64,000 nt of DNA, taken from contig OX381720.1 of assembly GCA_947462335.1 (NCBI GenBank), positions 47,356,981 through 47,420,980 of the forward strand. Direction: 5' to 3'. Each line of letters opens with the position of its first letter. The first letter of the stretch is position 1. The notes beneath the pieces were generated by a model. The model had not been told where the DNA came from. It was given only the letters and a program-made list of their open reading frames with translations, and did not search any database. The translations under genes and the position numbers were made by a program. The DNA comes from Harmothoe impar. Taxonomy: Eukaryota; Annelida; Polychaeta; Phyllodocida; Polynoidae. Shown one piece after another: positions 52,576-64,000 of the stretch.

Positions 52576-55500
52576 TAAATGAAGCCTTCACTTCTTGCTA
52601 CCTGTCCTCTCCCCTATATCCAGATGAAGGCTAACTCTGACACGTCTCACAAAGGCTGCCCATCTCATGTTGCCACAGCCGTATGGCCACAACGTTATAT
52701 GCTCTGATTCATCCCTTGACACCCTACAATTTATTCAAAATAGAGAGGTAGTTTTCCCTTGTAAGGCCAGATACCGTTTTTGTGTGTCTGGGTGGGGGCC
52801 AGTCTGGCTGTGGTATTTAATGGGCTATAGATGGAGAATTGAGTGACATAGTATTTGCACCAGCTGTGGTTCAATCATAGGCCTGTAAATAGGTGTGTGC
52901 ACTTATGTACATTGCTGAGCTCTCCTCACGTCAACTGAGATGCCAGATTTCTATTGAGGTAATTGTGAAAAGTACCCCTGACTGCAATGGTGTGGTAACA
53001 CAGGACTTATATCTATCCTAACATAAGAAAAATATAATAATCCATCATGTTGACGATAGGAATTCTGAAAGGGACATTAACACTTAAAAGAAGCCATAGT
53101 CAACATAGTTTAAATGAAGGGTAGCTTTATAAATAGGTTATGCGGATCTAGATGAATCGTTTGGTAAACAAATGGCAGTGAATTTTAATCATTAATAGGA
53201 CAGAAGGGACCATATCCATGGTGGTGTACCACTGTAACAGTTGATAATCCAAATGTTGTACTCACTTCTTCACACCAATTGTGGAAATACTGAAAGGGCA
53301 GAGTCAATCTAATGGTATACAGCGTCATGGTGATTCAGTAGGGAAAGAAGGAGTACAGTTACCTGGTAAAGGAGAAGAGACCACATAGTGACATCTTTAT
53401 ATGATATACTACAGCCGGCTTTGGCAGTGAATGCAGCTCAGACTGCAATGGCTCCTGGCTATATTGACTCCTCCCCACTATGGCTCCAGGGTCCACTCGC
53501 GCAATTTACTTTCCTATAGACAACCTGTCCAAACCATCTGGAGGACCTGTCAGGGCTCTTAATTAAGGGAGCTCCCACATTGTTAAGTCACATAACCTAC
53601 TCAGTTGGGGTGACTGGTAATCAAGAGGACAGACACTGCTGACACCATGATTGTCCTCCCGTTAGGCATATTGAACCAGTGAGTCAATATAGGGGTGCTC
53701 TGCCAGGTTCAGTTCCACTGGCCTACTTCTCTGGTACATAAAGGTGTGTATTAAATATCAATACAGGTATATAACCTGAAATAGACAGGTGTGGCCCAAT
53801 GAATTTACACTTTTGATAACGATGAAGCACCAATATGGGCGTTTAGAATGTTGGGTGATGGGGGTATATTCATAACGTGATAGATGCTTTAGGGGCCTTA
53901 ATATAACCCATATACGCTTTTTTTTTTATCATAGCCTATATGTAATTGATGCGCTTATTAGAGACAATGAGAAAGCAAATATTATAGACCTTTGACTGAG
54001 GATATTCAGGGGAGGGGAACATCTGCAGCTGGGGCAATATGGAAGTGAGCTGTCAACATCTGCATTTACTCCTAGCTCATTCTGACACCTAAATCCATAC
54101 TGAGTGTGTAAGGGTGCCTGTAGAAGGCTATTCAGGAGCCCCTGTCCCCACCTGCCCCCCACCTGTGGTGCCTTGATGAGCTGCAGCCTCACACACCTGT
54201 AGGATCTGGGTCATCTCACCACAGGAGGAGACCTGGCACTACTACTACTAGTGTGAGCTTAAAGGTTACACACCATCCAGGTGTGGTTAACCGATCAGAA
54301 ATGATCCACGCGGGAGTGAGTTGATCATCCTTTCTGATGGGCTGCATGCATACCTCATTGCAAAACCGTTTTCCCCCTTTTGATATCTGAGAATATAATT
54401 AGAAAATACGAGGAGTCATGCAGAAGGGATTCCCGCGTGGAGTATCTTTTCCACTTGGTGTACACACACCTCCTTTCACATCCAAGCAATTAAGCAATTT
54501 TCATGAGCTATATTAACACTAATGAAGAGTAAAGTCTCAGCTCAAGCCATCATTCTACATCATTAAATACTGGAATACTCTTCAATGAGTAATTGGAAAT
54601 GTCACATTCATATGGAGGCTTTCCCAGTGACATCATGCAATATGAACAGAACTGTGTGATGTGCCTCTGCAGTACGCATTGCTATTGTCAAGGGCAGGTA
54701 GACAATATATTACTGACACTGTCAGCTCCAATATTGAGGTCTGAGCAAGCACAGCATCTAAACATAAATCAAAAGAGATGGATCTGGAGCAGGTAGAGCA
54801 AACAACCTTGACGTGTCTAACGATTTATCTATGTTTTTACACTTTCAATATTTAATCCTCCCACATGGTGTGAAAATGCTACGTATCTCCATATTTACAC
54901 TATATAGGGTAAATTGGGACATCCCATTCTTAAAGGAATGTTATAATATTTGTGCAGGGATTTTAGCTATGAAAGGTGGCTTGAAACAACTCTAGTCTGT
55001 TCTGAAAAAGGTCGTATTTATTATAACTACAAAAAGGCCATACGTGGAATCCTTTCTTTGCATTCTATCATGTATCTCTGTTCTTTTCATATCTATGGCC
55101 ATCACCATAAGAATGGCTGGCCCCTTATAAGGGTAACAGGGGGCAGCGGGGCAACTAGTAGGATCAATTGAACCCTCGGCACCAATTCGCAGGTCTGTAT
55201 TGGAAACCAAGGGAACTGCCTAATGGCCTGTCACTGTTCTATACAAACCCCAATGTTTATGGAGGTTTTATATCAGTATTGTGATATAGGCAGGGGCTGT
55301 GATGGAGCCCCAGATGGGGCCCTTTCCTATAGTTATACAATCAACCAACTGACCTAACTCGAGGGAATTTGATCTATATAGGGCCGGATTTCTATTTTCA
55401 AATCAATTTAGTCTTTCATAATCTTAGAATTATAACCTATTACCTAAAGTGCACGCAATAATTACTGTTAACTGCTTAGCATGCTTACCAGAGCTATGGA

Positions 55501-55928
55501 AAGATTAAAGAGTTTCCTGCCACAAATCTAAGCACTAAGCAGTGTTGGTAAACCACCAAAAGTTAAGAAACACATGAACATCTCTGAGTCGACCATTTAA
55601 GTCCCTCGACTGTACTTTGCAGATCAGCAAATGTACTGTATCGGCGTGTAGCCCCCTCCTATACATGTCTTGATTCTCTGATGGCACCATCGCATTAAGT
55701 CTCCTTCACAGGACTAGAAGGTAAAAGTGTACATTGCTGCGTAATGGACTTTACCGTTTACGGAGGTATATGGGGAGGCTCCCTAAAGAAAAACATAGGT
55801 CCCTTATGTCCTTGCGGACAGTGAAGAGTAGAGGCCCCGTCATGCCCTTGCTGACAGGCGGAGGCCAATCTCCCAAAGCAACTGTCACCTGTAGAATCCC
55901 AGTAGAGGGACTTGCTGTTTGGCATGCA
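52576..55928. other. Noncoding, nothing recognised
   Basis: AT-rich single-copy sequence; no supported gene or repeat. Confidence 0.55.
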
Positions 55929-56172
55929 TTAACCCGTTAAGGACGGCATGGCACTTTAATGCGGCATACCCTGTGTCGTCATGATGTATTAATGCAGCCC
56001 TAGTGAGTTTACTTACTAGGACTGTATTCATGTACGATGCCTAGCCTATGGCTTGAGACACTCCCAAAGGGTTGGCATGAAAGCAACCCTGGTGTTTAAA
56101 CTTTGTAGTGCTGCATTTATCCAACATGAAGGGAATAGGGAACATAGCAGAACTGTTTGGCCCCTAAAGGGT
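55929..56172. mobile_element. TTAA-type short palindromic element (MITE), copy 9
   Basis: TTAACCCGTTAAGGACGGCATGG start, GTGTCGTCATGATGTATTAATG and GACTGTATTCATGTACGATGCC hairpin, and CCCCTAAAGGG end. Confidence 0.72.
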
Positions 56173-59100
56173 CACTGCCTCATACAGATAGAAAGATTAT
56201 AAAGCAAGATTTGTGGTGGAAGGGACCTGCACACACGTTATTTCTCACCTACAAGGGTCATTTGTTCAACTTCTTGTAGATAACTATATAGTTCTAGTAC
56301 ATAACTCGTAAATGCCTATATCTATAGACCCGGGTTAAACTATTATTATACATAATAGCTTTATGCAGTAAGGCATAATTATAGTTGCATTCTAAAAACG
56401 GGAAAAAAATCGTTTTTGGTGAGAGACACTCTGACAGTAAAATCACAAAAACGAAGTGCAGCTTATAGCAATCCCATTTTTCCCTGACTCCTAGTACTAG
56501 AGAATAAATCCCTCCAATACTTTTTGCACTAGATGCCACCATAGACAATCATCAACAACAATGGCGTGTTTCACACCTCCAACGTGTGAACAAATCAGTC
56601 CAAATTGGTCCTCCCGTGCCACATCATCAGCCCCTCCCATAAATCTGCCCAGCAGTGGGGAGCAGTACTAATGTCCCCAACCAGTGCTGCAAAGCACAGG
56701 TGATCTTTCCTGTCAGTGGCCGCCATTTTGTTATATAATGCTGAGTCATTGGCAGACGACATTTGGCGCTGTGACATGCGAACTGACGCTGGTGCCTGGC
56801 AATGCGTACGCAAACCGGAGCTGGTTGTTGGGGACCAGCGAAACGTGGGTAATGTTACGTTAAGCTGGATAACGTGTGAATGAATGAATGAATATTGCAT
56901 TGTGGGTGGTGTTACAATCCAGGTTTCTAGTTAGGAGTTGTAGGCTGCATTGCTTAACACATTGTGACTAAAATTCGCAGTTGGGATTATGTAGGAAGAG
57001 ACGCCCTGATCGGTATTGCATCGCATCAGGGTATTCACCAACTCACATGCTACTAGGTCCGTTAAAAGCTGAAAAGCACTTTCTGCAACCCATTGTATCT
57101 ATCTGCTTAAACCCATCTATACGGGAGTAATCTGAGAGCTACCTGATACATCATAAATACTCATTGCTACAATCATACAATGTACTAATTAACGATAACA
57201 ATTCGCAGTGCTTGCATTCATTTCAGAACATGTCATTCAGAGTAATTTCATTTCTTTCCTGCTTACATTAAACCCTAATTGAAATCCATAAAATTCACTC
57301 GCCGTGTTTAATTTTCTACACCCCATGGAGAATCTCAAGGTGTCCTTTCCAGAGCATGCATGCCCAGGGGGCTTTAATCTTATCATGCAAACCCTTATCT
57401 TCTTACCCTAACTGAGAAGATTTGCAGGCTCCCTTAAAGATGGCTTCCTCCTTCTGGTAATACAGCTCCTTGCCCTTATAAGGTGTTCTGGCCATTAAGG
57501 GGGAAGGGCACGTGGTCTTGATCTTGAACCATTCCGTGTTAGTGAAACAAAGTGACCTGCTTTGTCTCAAGGCTTTGGGAAGTGGCTCTTTCAGTGTGTA
57601 AATTGATTTAGCAGGGCAGGTTGTTACAGGAGATGGAGAGGATAGAGATGGCAGTGCTTGAAGGCAGTGTGAGGAAATCTCTGAGGATATGACCTCCCTA
57701 TTAGGATAATGAACAGGTTTTGCATTTATTTAAGCAGTTATTGTGTTTTAGATTAGTATTGATACATTTCCCCAGGCAACCTAGTATTCCATTGATACTA
57801 ATAATTTATTGTGTCTGGGAATGTATCAAAAGAGGCATTTCATTATAGTATAATAAAGCTTCAATTTGTCCATTGTTAGTCAAATTTGTTTATTTCAAAT
57901 AAACATAAGAAATGAGTGAGACATCCCATCAAAGGCCGATTATCCTCTAACGTGCCATAATATTTATTCAGAAATAAATCTAAACTGACTGAAACTCTTA
58001 AATCACAATCCGGACACACACACAGAAAAGTGAGAGTCATTGTCGCTAAAACTATCCTCACCTGAGGGTCAGGCACTGCTTGACTCTCAGGTGAGGGTAG
58101 TTTTAGCGACAATGACTCTCACTTTTCTGAGGGTGCAGATACATGTCCATTGACTATAGTGGCCCGGGGAGATACCTCTTATCATGTGTTGCCATGGTGA
58201 CAAGCCTGCAGCCTCAGCCGATTAAACCAGTGTTATTCATATCCTCGTTTGTTGATACCAACACAGGCAAGATGAACACTTGGGGGAGTGGAGGTTGGGG
58301 GGGGGGGGATGCCAAACAGAATCGGGTTATCATGGGCAGCCAGGCTGGGCTAGGTTTCATCCATTGTTGTATGTTGTTATCTGCTCATGGTGCTGAAACA
58401 AATTTGAGATGTTCCCTCTGAATCTGTCAATATCCTTCTACTATAGTTTTCTGTGAAAACTGCCATGTTTACAGGCACAGTAGTCGTGGGGTCTCTCTGG
58501 TATAACACAGGCATGTTAACAACCACGGAAAGCCATTGTGACTTCATCTAAATAGTCCTGCAGTCTATTCTACTTTATATTCATGAGCCAAGATACGGTC
58601 TGTGGGCCCAACATATGGTGTTAATTCCTACAACGTCTATAGTATTCATGAGAAGCTAAGCAATTGGACTGTCTATTGTCTATTGTAATCCTCACACTAT
58701 ATAGCGTATACTATAGCTTAGGGATTGCTATGTATCAGTTCTAGGTCATTTTCCTGTATGACAGAATATCCCCTTTAGTACCACATTAACCATACAAACG
58801 CCACCATTGTATGGTCTGAATAGATATCCCACTTCCCTATAGTAAAAAGCACAAGCCAAGTAGTGATGGATGCCTTGCTAAGGACCATCCTTGGGGCTTT
58901 GTCAAATGTTAAAAAAGGGCCATCGCAGAGTCGGTGGGAATAAGATGTCTTGTCCCACAGGGAGCGCTACAGGCTGAAACGCCCTACTAAAAATAGATAT
59001 GACGTCATGCCGTTCCATTGGGCATAGCCATACGTTCTTATTTTTTTACTTATCATTTTCTATGTAGCTCTCGTCTCTGATGCCTCGGATTATTGATGAA

Positions 59101-59252
59101 AGTTGGATTGATTTTTGATCTAGTTGTGATGAATTATGGGGTGTGTCTAGTGTGGTGGTGGGGGAGCAACAGAGCAAAGGGGATCAATAGAGTGTACCGT
59201 GTCTAGTTTGGTACAATGTGGGTATAACGTGTCTGCTGCTACCATTAGTGTC
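56173..59252. other. Noncoding with promoter-like patch and one hairpin
   Basis: No gene recognised. Around 56715-56735 a GTGGCCGCCATTTTG (YY1-like) site lies in a CpG-containing patch that extends to about 56910 with GCATTGTGGG. The hairpin at 58024-58128 is listed separately. Confidence 0.5.
58024..58128. repeat. Snap-back hairpin, 43 bp arms
   Basis: 58024-58066 and 58086-58128 are inverted copies with one mismatch around a 19-base loop. Isolated, not part of a recognisable element. Confidence 0.9.
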
Positions 59253-59430
59253 TCTAACCCTTTAGGGGCAACATAATGCTTTAATAATGTGCTATGCCTT
59301 TGTTGCTATGCAACTCTGGCCAGTCCCTTTGGTAATACTAAGGCTTGACTCACCAGGGCTGCATTCATGCATGCATCATGGCAATAATGGGTTCAATGCA
59401 CTAACACACCATGTAGCACTGAAATGACTA
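59253..59430. mobile_element. TTAA-type short palindromic element (MITE), copy 10, shortened
   Basis: CTAACCCTTTAGGGGCAACATAATGC start and one hairpin unit (CACCAGGGCTGCATTCATGC) followed by a decayed right end. Confidence 0.6.
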
Positions 59431-61060
59431 ATATGTATGTGAGTTACCAATTTCAAATGGCATTTCAGAGGTGCTCACAGTATTAAGAGATTGATCAAAA
59501 TAGGTTACAACTGCCACCCCTACCTAGCCTACTCACATCCATAATAGATACAACCCTCGGCAGATCTCATTACACCAACTGTGCCAACTGTTGCAGTAAC
59601 AATGATATGTTACAACAATACCGTAATACACAGAACACCTACAGAAAATACAACAACTGCAACAGTAGCCTCCTCTGCAATTAGCACAAGCCTCACCTAC
59701 AACAACAGCAACACCAATAAAAGCAACAAGAATTACAACAACAACAACTACAACATTAGCATCATTGCTATTGACCATCAGAACCACAATTGGCCTATTA
59801 TCGTCCACCAGCAGCATCTAGCACCAGGAGCAGCCCACACCCCCGTCCTCCAGTACCAGTACTGCCCCTACCCATCAGTCAGACAGAGTTACTCCTGCCC
59901 AACGATCCAATCACGTGTATCTACAATATCAACCAGCGAGGCCCATCCCAGGGGGGTCAAGGTCATAGATTCCATATCAATCCTAGACACTGCAGGCTGC
60001 AGCAGGCGAAGTGGGCTTCAGGGATGCACTGTGCAATGGCAGCAAATGTAGAGACCGATACAAAAAGTAGTCCCATTATTGGATATTCTGGAAAGCTCAA
60101 TATAAGAGTTTAAGTAGGAAAGCTACCGGTATATCTCCCCGGAGAGAAAAGTAGCAAATATTGGATTGACAATCTTGAGTCTGCTGTTTTAAATCAGCTG
60201 GGACCAGTTGAATATAGATATGACATTAAAATAATTGGTGGTATTGGAACGACAGCCAAGACCATTTACTTAAATGGCAATGTATGAAACTGAGAGATTT
60301 TCAAGCAGGGAGATCTTAGAGGCAGAATGTTGAAAGACTTTACCGTAGTATAAGCTCACAACTTGTTATACGGATAGGTTAACGTGATGTGGGTAGGGAT
60401 GCTGACCTTATTTTGTAGCCTCCTCTTAATCAATACCTGCAGGCCTTATCGCATACTGATGACTTTATCCATGCTGACCTACCACCCACCCCACCCCTCC
60501 ATGCTATACCCTACCACCCCCACCCCATACCTACCCTCTACTCTATCCTCCCATACTACAACACCCACAGCACTGTATCAGGCCCATTTACCTGTGATTG
60601 ATTACTGACAGGTGTGACAGGTGCCCCAACAGTCAGGGGGGCTCAGGTCCACTACCAATGATTGGTTTTGAATCCCACACCTGTCCTCTTTATACATTAC
60701 CTTCATCTCACCCATTCAGGTAATACCCCTATCCGTTATGCCTGGTGCGATTGATTGATAGGGAAAGATAGCCTATAGTGTATGGCATTATTACATGTTA
60801 TAGGCCTATTGGTAGCTTTGATATCAATCAAGGGAGTAATAACCAGGGAGCATAACACTCACAACCAATCAGACATAATGAGATCTTTATCTATTTCTAT
60901 TCTGGTTTCCTTTGCATCTTTTAGTACTTCCCAGATAGAGACAGGAATTGGGAAGTGCTCTGGCTAGAATGAGATAGATCCCGGTGTTAGGCCTGGGGTG
61001 TGAGCTGAATAATTCCAGACTGACCAGAATTCCAAGAGGGTCCCTTTTAAAAGGCATTGG
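59431..61060. other. Noncoding; CAA-rich stretch
   Basis: ACAACA-rich simple sequence at about 59600-59760 gives an Asn/Thr-rich frame without other coding evidence. Confidence 0.5.
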
Positions 61061-61287
61061 TTAACCCTTTAAGGGCTACATAGTGTTTTAATGCTATTAT
61101 GCTTGATTGCAGCCCTGGCATTCAAGTATCATACTGGGCTTACAGGATTGATACACTCCTGAAGGATTGGCAGGATACATGAATGCAGCACTGGGGTGTT
61201 CCTCACCAGGGCTTTTTGAAGAGGCTTTTCTGCATTATGCCTACAAGGAGTTGAATTAAAGCACTACGCAGCCCTTTAAAGGGTTAA
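61061..61287. mobile_element. TTAA-type short palindromic element (MITE), copy 11, best ends
   Basis: Direct TTAA on both sides (61061-61064, 61284-61287) and terminal inverted CCCTTTAAGGGC / GCCCTTTAAAGGG. TTAA duplication with CCC-ends is the pattern of piggyBac-superfamily short elements. Too short to code for anything. Confidence 0.85.
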
Positions 61288-64000
61288 GGCAAATGGTTGA
61301 AGGTGAGAGATTGCCCTCCAACTTACTGTGTTCTACTGTCCCTTTTTTTACCACAAGAAGATGACCAAAGACGGCCTGGATCGATAATTTAGATATTGAG
61401 AACTCAGTTCTCGTCAGCTCCCACTGCTTCTCGCGAGACAAGCCCGATGGGAGCAGCTCACGTGTGACCTTGACCTTGTTAGAGCGATAAGAGGGGAAGT
61501 CAGAGAGCAGGACGAGTGAAGAGGGCTATCTAGAGATTAGATGTCGGCCCAGAGCAGGTCACAAGAGAGGAAGATAAGGTCCGATATATTGCCGATAATG
61601 CCCATTAGATGTGTGCCCTCTAAAGGAGTGGGGTTGGGTCTTATGGGGCACCGAACACTAGAAACGGATGAAGGGTAAGGACAGGCTGTCTTCTCATATT
61701 ATTCTGGGATAGGTACACGGTCTGTTCATTTGGAACGGAGGGTAATATTTCTGTGCCCCTTGCTACTTCCCTTCATTTGGTGTTTTGAATATGCATTGTG
61801 AATTCATTATTTTGTTGTTAACTTGGTCAATGCAATGAGAAAAAAACACTAAAAATTATGAAATGCAGATCCACCATAATGATGTAGAAGGGTTTCCCCT
61901 GTATCAAGGGAGAAACGAATAGGGCCTTAAAAGGTTAAGATGTAGATCTTCAGAAGCGTTGTTTTTATAAATGTATGTACATGTTCATGCAAATATACAT
62001 CATATAAATATAGCTCCACAGTGTGTTGTAACGTTCTCTACGGTTTAACACGAAGATACACATGTATACGTTATTCGAAGACGGCGACTGAGACATATTG
62101 AAGATGAGGGAGCCGTTCTGATATTACACCAACGCAGATACTATGGCTAAGAGCGAATTACAGCCCCTGGCGTAGGGCTTCATTTGACACCCACGGAGCA
62201 TACTTAGGAGTAAGATTACTATGATATATGTATGCTGACAGGGGAAACTCAAAAAGTGTATCCTTATAGGGATGTACATATTGCAAAAGAAAACACGACT
62301 TTTGAGATAGGGAGTATTACAACTTGATAACATGTACAATGTAGGCCTATCTTTTAAATGATATCCAAACCGGTGTAAATGTATTCAGCTGCGGAAAGAC
62401 CTTAGGGTTTAGGCCCCTCCCCGCCATCATCAATGTTATTTCTAACCCCTAAAGAATAGGTAGCTGCTGTTTTATTGTCAGGACAGATATTTAACTGTAT
62501 AAGTCATGACTGACGATACCTAAACCTGTTGATTAAACAACAGTATGTCCATCTACTACATGAGCAGTCACCATAATAGCAATGTAAACACTCCCTTCTC
62601 TCCCTTTCTCACCTCTCTCTCTTTCTCACTCTCCCCTCTCTCTCAGTGTTAGTCCCTGCACCCGGACTATTAAACATCTATTGCTGCCACCATTCATCAG
62701 CCATGCTCAATAATTGATTTGCGATTCACTGTCACTGGATAAATGTCGTCTGACACGGAACAAACTCCCTCCACACAAACAACCCAGAACGAGGCTAGCC
62801 ATAAATCTTCTTTCTTTTCAGCCAAGATGGCTTGTAACAAGAGAGGACTTTCTTCCTCTAGGGAGGGTGTATTCATCCGGGACTGAGTCTCTGCCATAGT
62901 GACTCGATCGATTGACCTGGTTTTGCTCGATCATTCTCTTAAATGTGTTTGCATCGAAGATATCCTATAGTGCTTTGGCGTGTCCTATGATTATGTAGTG
63001 TGCATAATAACTTTGTCTAGATCCTGTTAGTGCTATGGGTCTATACTCATGGAAAGGGGCTGATGTCCTTGAAGATGGAAATGGGTTAAATCAGAGGGGA
63101 AAATTAAAGAGCTATTAGCAGTTCATTAGCATGGCACTTCCTAAAGCTAACCATCCAAAAATATTGAACGATTTCCCAGTAAGATATAGGAATATACGCC
63201 AGTAGAAATACATCACTTCTTCCTCTCAATCGCTAGCTCGTTATAGCTAAGAAAGTTGAAGTGTTGAGTAGGAGAGGAGCAGGGTTGGCCCTAGCAGCAC
63301 CTTTATTGATTCCTGTACATCTCCCAGGACGCTGTGAGATAGCAGACGACATTTTGTCTGTGTACCACCGACACTGTGGATCACTTAGCCCACGGCGCAC
63401 GGCCTGCCGCCCCCAGCACGGACAGTTATTGGATTATCCCGCCTGACAGATGACAGTGTTGCCACCAGTGGGTAGGGGATGGGGCAGGGGGGTAGGGTTG
63501 TATACAGACTCTGGTGTACTATATATATAAGGGTCATGTGGGTGTGGGTGTGGGTGTGGGTATACTGGTCACTGGGTATTGCCTGTGTGGGGATCTATGG
63601 TCGGTGATCACTGGCTGATGTGAGGTGCTTTGACTGAGGGGATGGGAGGATGTAAAGGTTCTGGGTATCTGTGTGTGTGTTATACGGTAGAGGGGTTGGG
63701 GCCTGACCCATATGATATCACCTCTACTCAATCCGATATCTTTCTTCCTCTGGAACCCTTACTTTTGCTCAAGCATGCTCTTTGTGCTCCCAATGCCATC
63801 TTCCACTTCAACCTTCCTATATGTCCCCCCCCCCGCCCCGTCTCAGCTCTAGGGTAAAGGGTGGTAATGGAAGAGGAAAAGATGTATGCTAAGGGACAGA
63901 TGGAGCTGTAGAAGGGAGCCTGAATATAAGTATAGGTCCCCCAGAAACATGTCAATACCCTTTAATATAACACCTGACCTTACTTCAACATGGGGAAACG
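61288..64000. other. Noncoding; G-quadruplex-type tract
   Basis: No gene recognised. At about 63539-63560 four GGG runs separated by TGT form a textbook G-quadruplex motif. CT-rich simple sequence lies near 62600-62645. Confidence 0.5.

Noticed and set aside
45043..58085. Shared 16-mer AGGGTCAGGCACTGCT between the palindrome arm and the 58 kb hairpin loop
   Set aside because: About one exact 16-base match between two places is expected by chance in a window of this size, and the similarity does not extend.
60721..60760. Third ratchet site near CACCCATTCAGGTAATAC
   Set aside because: The pyrimidine tract is weak and interrupted and the donor GTAATA is poor compared with the two reported sites.

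Overview
The window is eukaryotic, almost certainly metazoan. It has no bacterial-style gene packing. More than half is noncoding, with patches of promoter-like motifs, and the rest is transposable elements. The mix of Ngaro-type tyrosine-recombinase retrotransposons, a Polinton/Maverick-like palindrome, TTAA-flanked (piggyBac-type) short elements and a foldback satellite suggests a marine invertebrate (deuterostome or lophotrochozoan). I cannot name the species. I recognised no host protein-coding exon. Two sites on the + strand (17136-17178 and 38546-38586) have a branch point, a long pyrimidine tract and AG directly followed by GTAAGT. These look like recursive-splicing (ratchet) sites, so the window may lie inside one very long intron of a + strand gene.

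Layout. 1-2666 (-): 5' part of a Ngaro-like retroelement (gag complete, reverse transcriptase cut by the window edge). 3241-3475: pyrimidine hexamer microsatellite. 3476-9462: noncoding with one TTAA element. 9463-15327 (-): complete Ngaro-type element with split direct repeats A1-gag-RT/RNase H-YR-B1-A2-B2. 15328-17989: noncoding, one TTAA element and ratchet site 1. 17990-22657: 4.7 kb foldback element made of two opposed arrays of a ~63 bp unit. 22658-30591: noncoding with several short elements and promoter-like patches. 30592-36405 (+): second complete Ngaro-type element. 36406-41019: noncoding, promoter-like CpG patch and ratchet site 2. 41120-49932: an 8.8 kb near-perfect palindrome (4,388 bp arms, 37 bp loop) with AG...CT ends and an exact 6 bp target duplication, inserted into a TTAA element. 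49933-64000: noncoding with five more TTAA-element copies or parts and a short perfect hairpin.

How the parts relate. The three retroelements share one plan: a gag with an N-terminal coiled coil and a C-terminal Cys/His cluster, then RT-RNase H, then (in the two complete copies) a tyrosine recombinase with no methylase domain. Each complete copy has split repeats that look identical within the copy, so both insertions look recent. The palindrome has the end structure of a Polinton but none of the usual Polinton genes. Each arm carries one intact 288-codon frame of unknown function, a TATA box, clustered CCAAT/E-box/ETS-like motifs near the end and a CAG-rich repeat whose motif also forms the palindrome tip. 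It is best read as a non-autonomous, foldback-derived Polinton relative. Transcription across it, or across the satellite foldback, would produce very long RNA hairpins.
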